Source of the DNA: Halanaerobiaceae bacterium
GTDB lineage: Bacteria > Bacillota > Halanaerobiia > Halanaerobiales > Halarsenatibacteraceae
NCBI GenBank assembly: GCA_003554685.1
Contig: PWHA01000195.1
Coordinates: 1-5,937 of the forward strand
DNA length: 5,937 nucleotides
Direction of reading: 5' to 3'
The notes under the pieces are model-generated. The model made no database searches. It was not told the DNA's origin and saw only the letters and a list, made by a program, of their open reading frames with translations. Positions 1 to 5,598 of this stretch are shown here, in pieces. A program made the translations under genes and the position numbers. Within the stretch, counting starts at the first letter, position 1; the number at the start of each line of letters is the position of its first letter.

Positions 1-548
1 AGTAAATGATATAAATCTGACTTTAACTTCTCTTCGGAATAGCTATCGGTTAAAAGATCCTGAGCATTATATAAAATATAGCCAATGGTGGAATCCTCGT
101 ACTTCTCACCAGTGCCACTGGTGGCCAGTTCTACGTCATCGGCAGTTTGCAATTGAGATAGGTCCAACCGATTCCGAGCTTCGTTTTTAACCTCTTCCCG
201 TTCCTGAGCAGTAGTGTTAGTAACTCCCTGATTTAGGGTGAGATAAAGCCTTTCCATATCTTCAGAAAAAAGATAAACTACATATACCCCTTCCTGAGTA
301 GTAGTGGTTATATCTTTATCCAGCACAGCCAACCAGGGAACTTTAGCCCAATTACCCATACCTATGGAACCTTTAATCAGATAATCATCTTTGGCAAAAT
401 TGGGATTATCGCTGAGATACTCACCAAGCAAAGAAGGTAACTCTTGACGGAAAATATCACCTAGCTCATGGCCGGTAAAGTCTTCTTGCTGACGAGCAGT
501 TTGATATTCCTTAATGATCTTTTTAAAATAATCAAGAAGAGCGGGCAT
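1..548 (-). CDS. McrB-type restriction protein, N-terminal MrcB_N domain (partial, runs off left edge)
   Basis: Probably the DNA-recognition end of an McrB-like modified-DNA restriction ATPase. I translated 182 residues from an ATG at 546-548; the frame stays open to base 1, so the C-terminal part is outside the window. The visible part matches my memory of the MrcB_N (DUF3578) domain: a short helical start (MPALLDYFKKIIKEYQTAR), then GSIGMGNWAKVPWLAV at about residues 60-75, a YVVYLF strand near 89-94 and LYLTLNQGVT near 101-110, ending in an acidic stretch with TSGTGEKYEDSTIGYILYN. In known proteins this domain is followed by an AAA GTPase/ATPase module, often with an McrC nuclease partner; neither can be seen here. 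A GGAGGT ribosome binding site 7 bases upstream fixes the start. It lies about 300 bases downstream of the helicase gene on the same strand. The family call is fairly sure; the full architecture is inferred. Confidence 0.8.
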   Translation of the reverse strand, partial: MPALLDYFKKIIKEYQTARQQEDFTGHELGDIFRQELPSLLGEYLSDNPNFAKDDYLIKGSIGMGNWAKVPWLAVLDKDITTTTQEGVYVVYLFSEDMERLYLTLNQGVTNTTAQEREEVKNEARNRLDLSQLQTADDVELATSGTGEKYEDSTIGYILYNAQDLLTDSYSEEKLKSDLYHL

Positions 549-555
549 GTTTTGG

Positions 556-561
556 ACCTCC
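556..561 (-). promoter_or_regulatory. Ribosome binding site of the McrB-like gene
   Basis: On the minus strand the sequence reads GGAGGT with a 7-base spacer to the ATG at 548. This near-ideal Shine-Dalgarno site supports the chosen start and independent translation of the gene. Confidence 0.8.
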
Positions 562-629
562 AGGAGTGCTTATTGAGGATGATAATAAGCTTTCACATAA
601 ACAGTTATAATTTTCACCCTGTAAGAACA

Positions 630-657
630 ATTATAAAGCTCCATATTACACATACAA
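630..657 (-). promoter_or_regulatory. Candidate sigma-A promoter for the McrB-like gene
   Basis: Read on the minus strand, a perfect TATAAT (630-635) lies 16 bases after TTGTAT (652-657), which matches the -35 consensus at only three of six positions. Transcription would begin about 75 bases ahead of the McrB-like start codon. The region is AT-rich, so a chance match is quite possible. Confidence 0.3.
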
Positions 658-795
658 AAATATGGTCCTGTCTGCATACTTGAAAAAAGAGAAAACATTT
701 GAAGTAAGTATATCTTCCATTCTTCTCATTGATAGAGAAGATTTACCCTTCAACTCAGACTCATACAATTTAACCAGCTCCAGAGTTAGAGATAT
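646..795 (-). pseudogene. Remnant of an unidentified gene (49 open codons)
   Basis: The minus strand is open from just after a TAA at 796-798 to a TAA at 646-648. The peptide looks like real protein rather than noise: LELVKLYESELKGKSSLS is followed by MRRMEDILTSNVFSFFKYAD and RTIFLYV, with amphipathic spacing and few rare residues. The pattern MEDILTSNVFxxxKYAD reminds me of the N-terminus of restriction-associated proteins of PD-(D/E)XK type, but I cannot name the family with confidence. There is no ATG near the beginning. A TTG at 766-768 has GGAG nine bases upstream and would give a 40-residue peptide. Its place between the helicase and the McrB-like gene suggests the 5' piece of a lost defence gene. 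The alternative is a functional small protein. Confidence 0.42.
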
Positions 796-851
796 TTAAT
801 AATGGACTCTTTAAATAAAATTATGCAATCGCAAATTATAATGAAGCAATA

Positions 852-3266
852 TCACTTAAACCTCCTTTTAAAGTACCTGGTCTTCCGAAATTTAACTATA
901 TCAAGATAATGTTCCGTCAGCAGAGGAGTGAAATACGGAAACAATTCTGAATTAAGCCGGAATTCCTGATTAACCTCATCATGGATAAAATACTTTCTTT
1001 TGCTTAAAAAGTGAACCGGATTTTTAACCGCCTCTTTCTTAAATTTTTCCTGATCCCAATCCTGCCAGTTGCGGTGCTTCTTGTCACTTAAATCTTTCTG
1101 ATGCAGTTTATGCTGGCGGTAGAAGTTCATGAAGCTGCGGCCGACCTTTTCCAGGGAAACACTCTGCTGCAGAAGACCATCTTTAACCAGAGCCAGCAAA
1201 ACCGGCATCTTATAGGATTTGGCCATGCTGGTTTTTTCCAGCTCTAAGAGAAAATCTTCGACAATGGTATCTAACCAGCCTTTTTCCTCATCATTCAGCT
1301 CATTAATTTCATTCAAAAAACGCAAATATCCATCTTTATCATCATATTTTCTCTTTAAGAAGTGTCTGGTTTCCAGATCGGAACCGGTATAAACATCAAA
1401 GCGCAGGGGACGGTGGCCAAGCTCACTTTTCAGGCGATAATATTCATCGGCCATCCGCTTCTCCAGAGGGTCACTTTTCTTAAGCTCCTTGAAGAGATCC
1501 AGCACCTCGAAGTCAATTTTAACCTGACAGCCTTCAGGATAATCGAGATCATCTGGTCGAGTAATAGTTCTTCGTTCATCTTCCAGGGGATTAATTCCGG
1601 CAAGGAGAAGAGGAACATAGTGGGCTCTCTTATAATTGCCGATAAAATCGAGTGCGGTGAGATAATCCTTCTCCTCATACTTTCGCAGCCCTCGACCGAG
1701 CTGCTGGAGGAACACAACATAGGATTCAGTGGGGCGGAGGAAGAGAACGGTATCAAGCGAGGGTATGTCAACCCCTTCATTGAAAATATCTACCGCAAAA
1801 ATTATATCAATATCTCCCCGATTCAGAGCAGCCACAGCCTGATCCCGCGGCATAAAGTTTTCGCCCCTGTCACTGGAGCTGTGAACACAGACAGCATTTA
1901 GGTTTTTATCTCGATTGGAAAAATAATCAGCCATATAGCGAGCATGATTAATAGTCGCACAGAAACCCAGGGTTCTTGCTCCGGCCAGTTTTCTATAATT
2001 GTTATAGATCAGATCAGCCCTTCTGTGGGTTGAGAGGCTTCTCTCCAGTTCCCGGGAGTTGTAGCGACCATTCTGGAAAGTAATTTCGTCATAATCCACC
2101 TCAATGTCATGAATTCCGTAATATTTAAAAGGAACCAGCAGATCACGATTGATAGCATCCTTTAAATCTATTTCATAAAGTAGATTATCATTACAAAGAG
2201 CAAAAATGTCCCGGTTGTCCATGCGGTACGGGGTGGCAGTAAGTCCCAGGAGAAATTCCGGTTCAAAGTAATTCAGCACATTTAAATAACTATCTGCAGC
2301 TGCATGATGAAATTCATCGACCACTATGTAATCAAATTCTTCAGGACTGAAATATTCTTCGAGATAATCCTCGTTGCGAAGAGTTTGAACGCTGGCAAAG
2401 ACCACATCGCCCTTGGGATCCTTTTCCCGGCCGTTAAAATATGTGTGGTTTTCGTCCTCCCGGATAACAGCATAAGATTCCCGGGCCTGACGCAGAATTT
2501 CCTCGCGATGTGCCACAAAGAGAACTCTATTAAAGTCCAGAGAATCAAAGGCTGCCAGATAGGTCTTGCCTACACCGGTGGCTGCAGCCACAAGTCCTGC
2601 TTTAATTCCTTCCTCCCTGGCCAGCTTAAGCTCGTACAGCGCTTCATGCTGAGCTCCCCGGGGACGTACTTTTGATTCCTCTCCTCTTTGAATTTCTGAG
2701 CTGCTGCTGTCAACCACCCTGAGCACCTCGGGTTTTTTCCAGCCGGCAGCATACTTCTTCAAAAATTTATCGGTTAACTTATGGGAATGGTTATTGAAAA
2801 GATCCGCGAACTCTTTTTCAAATTCCTGAAAAGCCTTACTATCCCGGCTTTCTTCCAGCCGGTAATTCCACTCAATACCTTCATAAAAAGCTGAATAAGA
2901 AATGTTAGAAGAGCCGATAAAAAGTATCTTATGGTCGGGAGTAGTAATAAAGTAGGCTTTGGGATGATAGGCAATTTCATCACCATAAGAGCAGATTCTA
3001 ATGTCAGCCAATCTGCCAAGTTCATTCTGAAGGAGATAAAGGGCCGAGGGTTCGGTAATATTAAGATAGTCTGAAGTCAGTATTTTAATATCGGCACCCT
3101 GGAGAGCCTGCTTCTTCAAATCCCGGGATATCAGATAGGCACCCGATTCCCTGATAAAAGAAACATTGATTTTAATTTCTTCTGCTCTCTCAATTTCCTG
3201 TTTGAGACGGTCATAAAAATAACCTGACCTGCCGGTCAGAGCATTGGAACGGTTTGCGAATTTCAC
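852..3266 (-). CDS. PLD (HKD) nuclease-SF2 helicase fusion, restriction/defence type
   Basis: An 804-residue cytoplasmic protein that probably couples ATP-driven DNA translocation to DNA cleavage. An N-terminal phospholipase D-like domain (about 1-165) carries H101-P-K103, GSSN at 118-121 and a following E132, the set of active-site positions used by PLD nucleases such as BfiI. The SF2 helicase core follows: Walker A ATGVGKT (229-235), motif Ia FVAHREE (250-256), DEFH box (317-320), TATP (343-346), motif V around NEGVDIPS (496-503) and motif VI QQLGRGLR (521-528). All key residues are present. The C-terminal 230 residues are not clearly assigned; they contain MAKSYKMPVLLAL (681-693), a pattern I associate with helicases of restriction loci, and end in a basic tail. 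Translation starts at GTG. It sits 49 bases after the HIT gene and is probably cotranscribed with it. Parts sampled by eye are GC-richer (52-62%) than HIT and GIY-YIG (37-40%). The domain call is firm; the defence role is inferred. Confidence 0.88.
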   Translation of the reverse strand: MKFANRSNALTGRSGYFYDRLKQEIERAEEIKINVSFIRESGAYLISRDLKKQALQGADIKILTSDYLNITEPSALYLLQNELGRLADIRICSYGDEIAYHPKAYFITTPDHKILFIGSSNISYSAFYEGIEWNYRLEESRDSKAFQEFEKEFADLFNNHSHKLTDKFLKKYAAGWKKPEVLRVVDSSSSEIQRGEESKVRPRGAQHEALYELKLAREEGIKAGLVAAATGVGKTYLAAFDSLDFNRVLFVAHREEILRQARESYAVIREDENHTYFNGREKDPKGDVVFASVQTLRNEDYLEEYFSPEEFDYIVVDEFHHAAADSYLNVLNYFEPEFLLGLTATPYRMDNRDIFALCNDNLLYEIDLKDAINRDLLVPFKYYGIHDIEVDYDEITFQNGRYNSRELERSLSTHRRADLIYNNYRKLAGARTLGFCATINHARYMADYFSNRDKNLNAVCVHSSSDRGENFMPRDQAVAALNRGDIDIIFAVDIFNEGVDIPSLDTVLFLRPTESYVVFLQQLGRGLRKYEEKDYLTALDFIGNYKRAHYVPLLLAGINPLEDERRTITRPDDLDYPEGCQVKIDFEVLDLFKELKKSDPLEKRMADEYYRLKSELGHRPLRFDVYTGSDLETRHFLKRKYDDKDGYLRFLNEINELNDEEKGWLDTIVEDFLLELEKTSMAKSYKMPVLLALVKDGLLQQSVSLEKVGRSFMNFYRQHKLHQKDLSDKKHRNWQDWDQEKFKKEAVKNPVHFLSKRKYFIHDEVNQEFRLNSELFPYFTPLLTEHYLDIVKFRKTRYFKRRFK

Positions 3267-3280
3267 ATTTTCACCACCTC
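3263..3280 (-). promoter_or_regulatory. Helicase start region: ribosome binding site with overlapping ATG/GTG/TGA
   Basis: GAGGTG (3275-3280, read on the minus strand) lies 8 bases before the GTG at 3264-3266 that opens the long frame. An out-of-frame ATG overlaps it (3266-3268) and is followed directly by TGA (3263-3265), so an initiator using that ATG would stop at once. The ATG lies 6 bases from the same site, so both starts could compete. Confidence 0.65.
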
Positions 3281-3315
3281 AAAATAACTGAAATAAAAAG
3301 TCAAAAATCTCAGCT

Positions 3316-3690
3316 TCAACCTTTATAAGGTACAAGCTCTTCCTTTAAATGACGAACTCCTCCTCTGGGGTCTTCAACATCACCTTCATAACGGGGAATT
3401 AAATGAATGTGGAGATGCATAATAGTCTGACCTGCTACTCTGCCTATATTTATCCCAACATTATAGCCATCAGGCTGATATTTATCGTCAAGATGATCCT
3501 TAGCCTTATGTAATATATCATAAATTGCAGCTACTTCCTCTTCTGTAGCAGAAAAAAAGCTTGAAAAATGACGTTTTGGGATTATCAGCATATGGCCTTC
3601 ATTGACCGGGTAACGGTCATATATTGCACGGATTAAATTGTTTTCGAGAATAATATCTCTATTATTTAAATTACAAAAAATACAACTCAA
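3316..3690 (-). CDS. HIT-family nucleotide hydrolase/transferase
   Basis: A 124-residue cytosolic protein of the histidine triad superfamily, which hydrolyses or transfers nucleotides from dinucleoside polyphosphates, AMP-amidates and related compounds. The catalytic triad motif HLHIHLI lies at residues 92-98 (H92, H94, H96). C3 and C6 form a CxxC near the start and, with H41 and a triad histidine, could bind zinc as in zinc-containing HIT proteins. HMLIIPKRH (33-41) and YNVGINIG (76-83) are the other expected blocks. The tail DPRGGVR (107-113) is the type seen in small HIT proteins close to Ap4A hydrolases. Length is normal for the family and the coding frame is intact. The start is TTG because an in-frame TAA stands immediately before it. 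It is placed between the GIY-YIG gene and the HKD-helicase with short spacers, so a role in the same system is likely but unproven; the substrate cannot be told. Confidence 0.9.
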   Translation of the reverse strand: MSCIFCNLNNRDIILENNLIRAIYDRYPVNEGHMLIIPKRHFSSFFSATEEEVAAIYDILHKAKDHLDDKYQPDGYNVGINIGRVAGQTIMHLHIHLIPRYEGDVEDPRGGVRHLKEELVPYKG

Positions 3691-3700
3691 TTACATCACC
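3688..3700 (-). promoter_or_regulatory. HIT start region: ATG-TAA-TTG with ribosome binding site
   Basis: On the minus strand GGTGAT (3695-3700) can pair with the 3' end of 16S rRNA (AUCACC) and lies 4 bases before the TTG. In the HIT frame the codons read ATG (3694-3696), TAA (3691-3693), TTG (3688-3690). The ATG is therefore useless for HIT, and the TTG is the first usable start ahead of the CxxC motif. Confidence 0.6.
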
Positions 3701-3726
3701 CATCTCTAAAATTTATAGGAACCCAA

Positions 3727-3876
3727 TCACTGATTCTTGCCTTCTTCAATTTTATCTTCAAGCCTGTCAACTCTCATCTTTAGCCTATCTATTTTCCCTA
3801 AAACTTTGCTAAGATCAGGAAAGTGAAGCTCACCTGATTGTTTTTCTAGCAAGATAGATTTTATTTCACTTTTGAA
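3727..3876 (-). pseudogene. Out-of-frame coiled-coil C-terminus of the GIY-YIG protein
   Basis: This is 49 codons plus TGA, lying one frame off the GIY-YIG gene and overlapping its last codons. The frame has no good start of its own: it meets a TAG about ten codons upstream and contains no ATG until late. The peptide is clearly protein-like. After FKSEIKSILLEKQSGELHF comes PDLSKVLGKIDRLKMRVDRL, then EDKIEEGKNQ, with I, L, V, L, I at heptad a/d spacing (3-4-3-4), so a short coiled coil is expected. Joining it to the GIY-YIG frame at the seven-A run (T7 at 3877-3883 on the plus strand) would make a 169-residue protein. Either one A has been lost (mutation or sequencing error), or the ribosome slips back by one at A-AAA-AAT. 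Confidence 0.6.
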
Positions 3877-4235
3877 TTTTTTTGTTGGTACAACTTCTCT
3901 GCTTTTCGACTAACTGAACTTTTGCTCCTCAACACTGGATTAAAAACATCAAATGCTGCAAGTTCTGCAGCTTCTAAAACAATCTTATCCTCAAACTTGT
4001 CATTAACCCACCATCTAATAACCTCTATGTAGTCAGGATTTAATCTTACAGCAGAAGTCTTAGTAGTAACACTGCTATCTCTTCTAATCATATGCTGTCT
4101 GATTCTGTTCCTCAGATTTGTGGAAATTCCTACATAAACAGAATTTTTGTCTGATTTATTTTCAAACATTGCATAAATGCCCTGCGAAGAAGGAACTTTT
4201 TTCATCATGCTGGAGATTCTATGCCTGGTATACAT
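3861..4235 (-). CDS. Small GIY-YIG nuclease
   Basis: A 124-residue protein with a single GIY-YIG nuclease domain, the one-metal-ion DNA-cutting fold found in UvrC and many stand-alone nucleases. Visible landmarks are GIY at residues 19-21, YVG at 34-36 (the second half of the name motif), NLRNRIRQH at 40-48 with R44 in the position of the catalytic arginine, a candidate catalytic glutamate at E88 or E91 in LEAAEL, and a closing FNP at 98-100. I prefer the ATG at 4233-4235, because AGGGGG lies 8 bases upstream; a TTG two codons earlier (4241) is only 2 bases from that site. The protein ends abruptly after a seven-A run, and the continuation to a coiled coil is found in another frame (3727-3876), so this gene is probably truncated or frameshifted. 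It is the first gene of the probable GIY-YIG-HIT-helicase transcript. Base composition is AT-rich. Confidence 0.85.
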   Translation of the reverse strand: MYTRHRISSMMKKVPSSQGIYAMFENKSDKNSVYVGISTNLRNRIRQHMIRRDSSVTTKTSAVRLNPDYIEVIRWWVNDKFEDKIVLEAAELAAFDVFNPVLRSKSSVSRKAEKLYQQKNSKVK

Positions 4236-4243
4236 CTCCAATT

Positions 4244-4249
4244 CCCCCT
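4244..4249 (-). promoter_or_regulatory. Ribosome binding site of the GIY-YIG gene
   Basis: AGGGGG on the minus strand, 8 bases before the ATG at 4235 and only 2 bases before the alternative TTG at 4241. The spacing is why the ATG is preferred. Confidence 0.65.
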
Positions 4250-4290
4250 GAATAACAAAAATAGTTCTTATTATTTCTGTTAAAACAATA

Positions 4291-4318
4291 TTTATATCTC
4301 ATCATAAATAAACTTCAA
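4291..4318 (-). promoter_or_regulatory. Candidate sigma-A promoter for the GIY-YIG-HIT-helicase unit
   Basis: On the minus strand TTGAAG (4313-4318, four of six matches) is followed after 16 bases by TATAAA (4291-4296, five of six). Transcription would start near 4284 and leave a leader of about 50 bases before the GIY-YIG start. It is the best minus-strand match in this intergenic region; the AT-rich setting keeps confidence moderate. Confidence 0.45.
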
Positions 4319-4418
4319 TCTTTTCATTAAATTTCCTGCCTAACATATATTTATTTTTCAAAATTTTATAAATTAATCACATATAGGCCTTTAGCACCTC
4401 AGATGCACTACTTGCCTG

Positions 4419-4447
4419 TTGTAATTTTGAATTTTCCGGTATATAAT
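4419..4447 (+). promoter_or_regulatory. Candidate sigma-A promoter for the 324-residue protein
   Basis: TTGTAA (4419-4424) and a perfect TATAAT (4442-4447) are separated by the ideal 17 bases. Transcription would start near 4454 and give a leader of about 87 bases. This is the strongest promoter match in the window. Confidence 0.6.
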
Positions 4448-4461
4448 ATTGTCAGTTTAGT

Positions 4462-4479
4462 AAATTTTAGAAATTTTAT
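4462..4479 (+). repeat. Tandem 9-base AT repeat just after the plus-strand promoter
   Basis: AAATTTTAG is followed directly by AAATTTTAT, starting about 8 bases after the expected transcription start. TGTCAG flanks it on both sides (4450-4455 and 4479-4484). It could be an operator, but the low complexity makes chance a fair explanation. Confidence 0.3.
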
Positions 4480-4524
4480 GTCAGCAATTAGAATTAACCT
4501 CAGATCAGCGAAATAAAACTAATC

Positions 4525-4530
4525 AAGGAG
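4525..4530 (+). promoter_or_regulatory. Ribosome binding site of the 324-residue protein
   Basis: AAGGAG lies 10 bases before the ATG at 4541. It is a good match with slightly long spacing and supports that start. Confidence 0.7.
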
Positions 4531-4540
4531 TTGAAGTGAA

Positions 4541-5515
4541 ATGGCCAGAACTGAAGGACCTCTACATTCAATTGATGCCCGGAAAAGTATCGGTAAGGAG
4601 TTTACCTATTTCATCAGAGAGGGAGTTACTTTCATGAAGAAATATAGCAAACCCAGAACCGTCACCACAGAAGGGACGACAAAGTCCAGAGATAATTTTT
4701 CTCAAGCCAGTAAGCTGGCTAAAGAATTAAACCAGTATGACCGGCAGGCCTGGCAGCTAAATTGCGGTAAAAAAAATATGTTAATGACCTGGCATAATAA
4801 ATTAGTTGAAGTATTTGTCAACTATAGAGAAGCCGGCGCTAAAAACTTTAATCTCATTTCTCAGGTGGAGGCTGACAGTATCACCACAACCTCTGCCAGC
4901 TTCACCGGAAGGGTAACTGAAAAAGCTGATTTCTTGATATTCTGGGATAGATTTACCGGTAAGAACAATATCAAAAGCAGATACCCGGCCAATGCTCTTG
5001 ACCTTAAAGCAGATGAAATCATTGATAACAGATTTCACTTTACCCTTAATAACCTGAAACCCGGAGAAAGTTATGCCTTTCAGATCTTTCAAAAACCGGT
5101 GCTGGTCTTCCCTCCCCGGAGTTTAAACTATGAAATTGTGGGAACCAGTGGAGAAAGAAGTCTGGAGATAATTGTAGGTCTGGTCAGTAAATATGGCGAT
5201 CTTATGCTGGATACCTCAATCCGCCACCGGCTGAATTGCTGTCCTGAAATTTTGAACAACTTTAATTACCTGGAACTGCACTGGCCCCGGGTTCCTGAAG
5301 CTCAAGAGTATCTAATCTATCTGGTCGAACCTGAAGAGGATAGAGCTTATCTTAAAGGGAAAACAACCAGGAATATATTTGTCCTCCATCAGGAAAACCA
5401 GGAATCCTGTGAGAGCATTCCCCTGACAGCAGCAGAAAACCCCGAACCCTATTCTACCTTAAACCTGAATAGGGCCGGGGAAAGTGGTATCTATCAATTT
5501 ATTACCGGTAATTGA
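4541..5515 (+). CDS. Hypothetical protein, phage-structural-like N-terminus plus fibronectin type III-like segments
   Basis: A 324-residue protein of unknown function. The N-terminal 95 residues, starting MARTEGPLHSIDARKSIGK and continuing with FIREGVTFMKKYSKPR and a W71/W84-bearing helical part, resemble small prophage or Bacillota proteins that begin with a similar MAR-GP-SxDA pattern; this is from memory and tentative. Residues about 107-187 look like a fibronectin type III or similar beta-sandwich: FLIFWDRF at 131-138, then LNNLKPGESYAFQIF at 169-183 (strand, turn, Y-corner). A second such segment at about 241-285 contains LELHWPRVPEAQEYLIYLV. The C-terminus has GESGIYQF. No signal peptide or membrane segment is evident, so surface export by the Sec route is not supported. 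It is transcribed away from the defence-like cluster from its own promoter and converges with a gene for a related-looking protein. A virion or binding protein is possible; the function is not known. Confidence 0.75.
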   Translation: MARTEGPLHSIDARKSIGKEFTYFIREGVTFMKKYSKPRTVTTEGTTKSRDNFSQASKLAKELNQYDRQAWQLNCGKKNMLMTWHNKLVEVFVNYREAGAKNFNLISQVEADSITTTSASFTGRVTEKADFLIFWDRFTGKNNIKSRYPANALDLKADEIIDNRFHFTLNNLKPGESYAFQIFQKPVLVFPPRSLNYEIVGTSGERSLEIIVGLVSKYGDLMLDTSIRHRLNCCPEILNNFNYLELHWPRVPEAQEYLIYLVEPEEDRAYLKGKTTRNIFVLHQENQESCESIPLTAAENPEPYSTLNLNRAGESGIYQFITGN

Positions 5516-5573
5516 GAACATACTGAATAAAGAAAACAGACCTGGAGACAGCTGACTGCTGTTATCTTGTTCT
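5515..5573. terminator. Weak hairpin region between convergent genes
   Basis: The gap between the two convergent stops holds nested complementary segments: ACAGC/GCTGT (5548-5552 with 5558-5562, loop TGACT) and AGAACA/TGTTCT (5515-5520 with 5568-5573). No clear U-tract follows, so intrinsic termination is only a suggestion from position and symmetry. Confidence 0.25.
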
Positions 5574-5598
5574 AAAGCTTATTTCAATACACAAAAGC

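Larger units (their letters stand above)
549..851. other. 303-base gap between helicase and McrB-like gene
   Basis: There is no intact gene here on either strand. It is AT-rich and contains the gene remnant at 646-795, a weak minus-strand promoter candidate at 630-657 and a 7-bp hairpin at 721-741 that lacks a U-tract. I see no convincing terminator after the helicase stop, so read-through into the McrB-like gene is possible. Confidence 0.6.

Noticed and set aside
575..660. Second minus-strand frame (…MELYNCSYRVKII…HPQ) as a continuation of the remnant
   Set aside because: It is short and Y/I/V-rich from AT bias, with no recognisable pattern, so joining it to the remnant would be speculation.
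468..683. Plus-strand open frame of 71 codons
   Set aside because: It overlaps the McrB-like N-terminus in antisense, has no ribosome binding site, and its peptide is low-complexity and AT-driven.
721..741. Seven-bp inverted repeat TCTTCTC/GAGAAGA as a terminator after the helicase
   Set aside because: The stem is AT-containing, with no U-tract on the minus strand, and it lies inside the protein-like remnant frame, so it is better explained as coding-derived chance.
1362..1901. Plus-strand open frame of 179 codons inside the helicase
   Set aside because: It lies antisense to helicase motifs that are fully conserved; the peptide has no recognisable motif and no ribosome binding site. It is a shadow of the real gene.
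4802..5092. Minus-strand open frame of 96 codons opposite the 324-residue protein
   Set aside because: It is antisense to a beta-rich, plausible protein with a promoter and ribosome binding site; the antisense peptide shows no family features.
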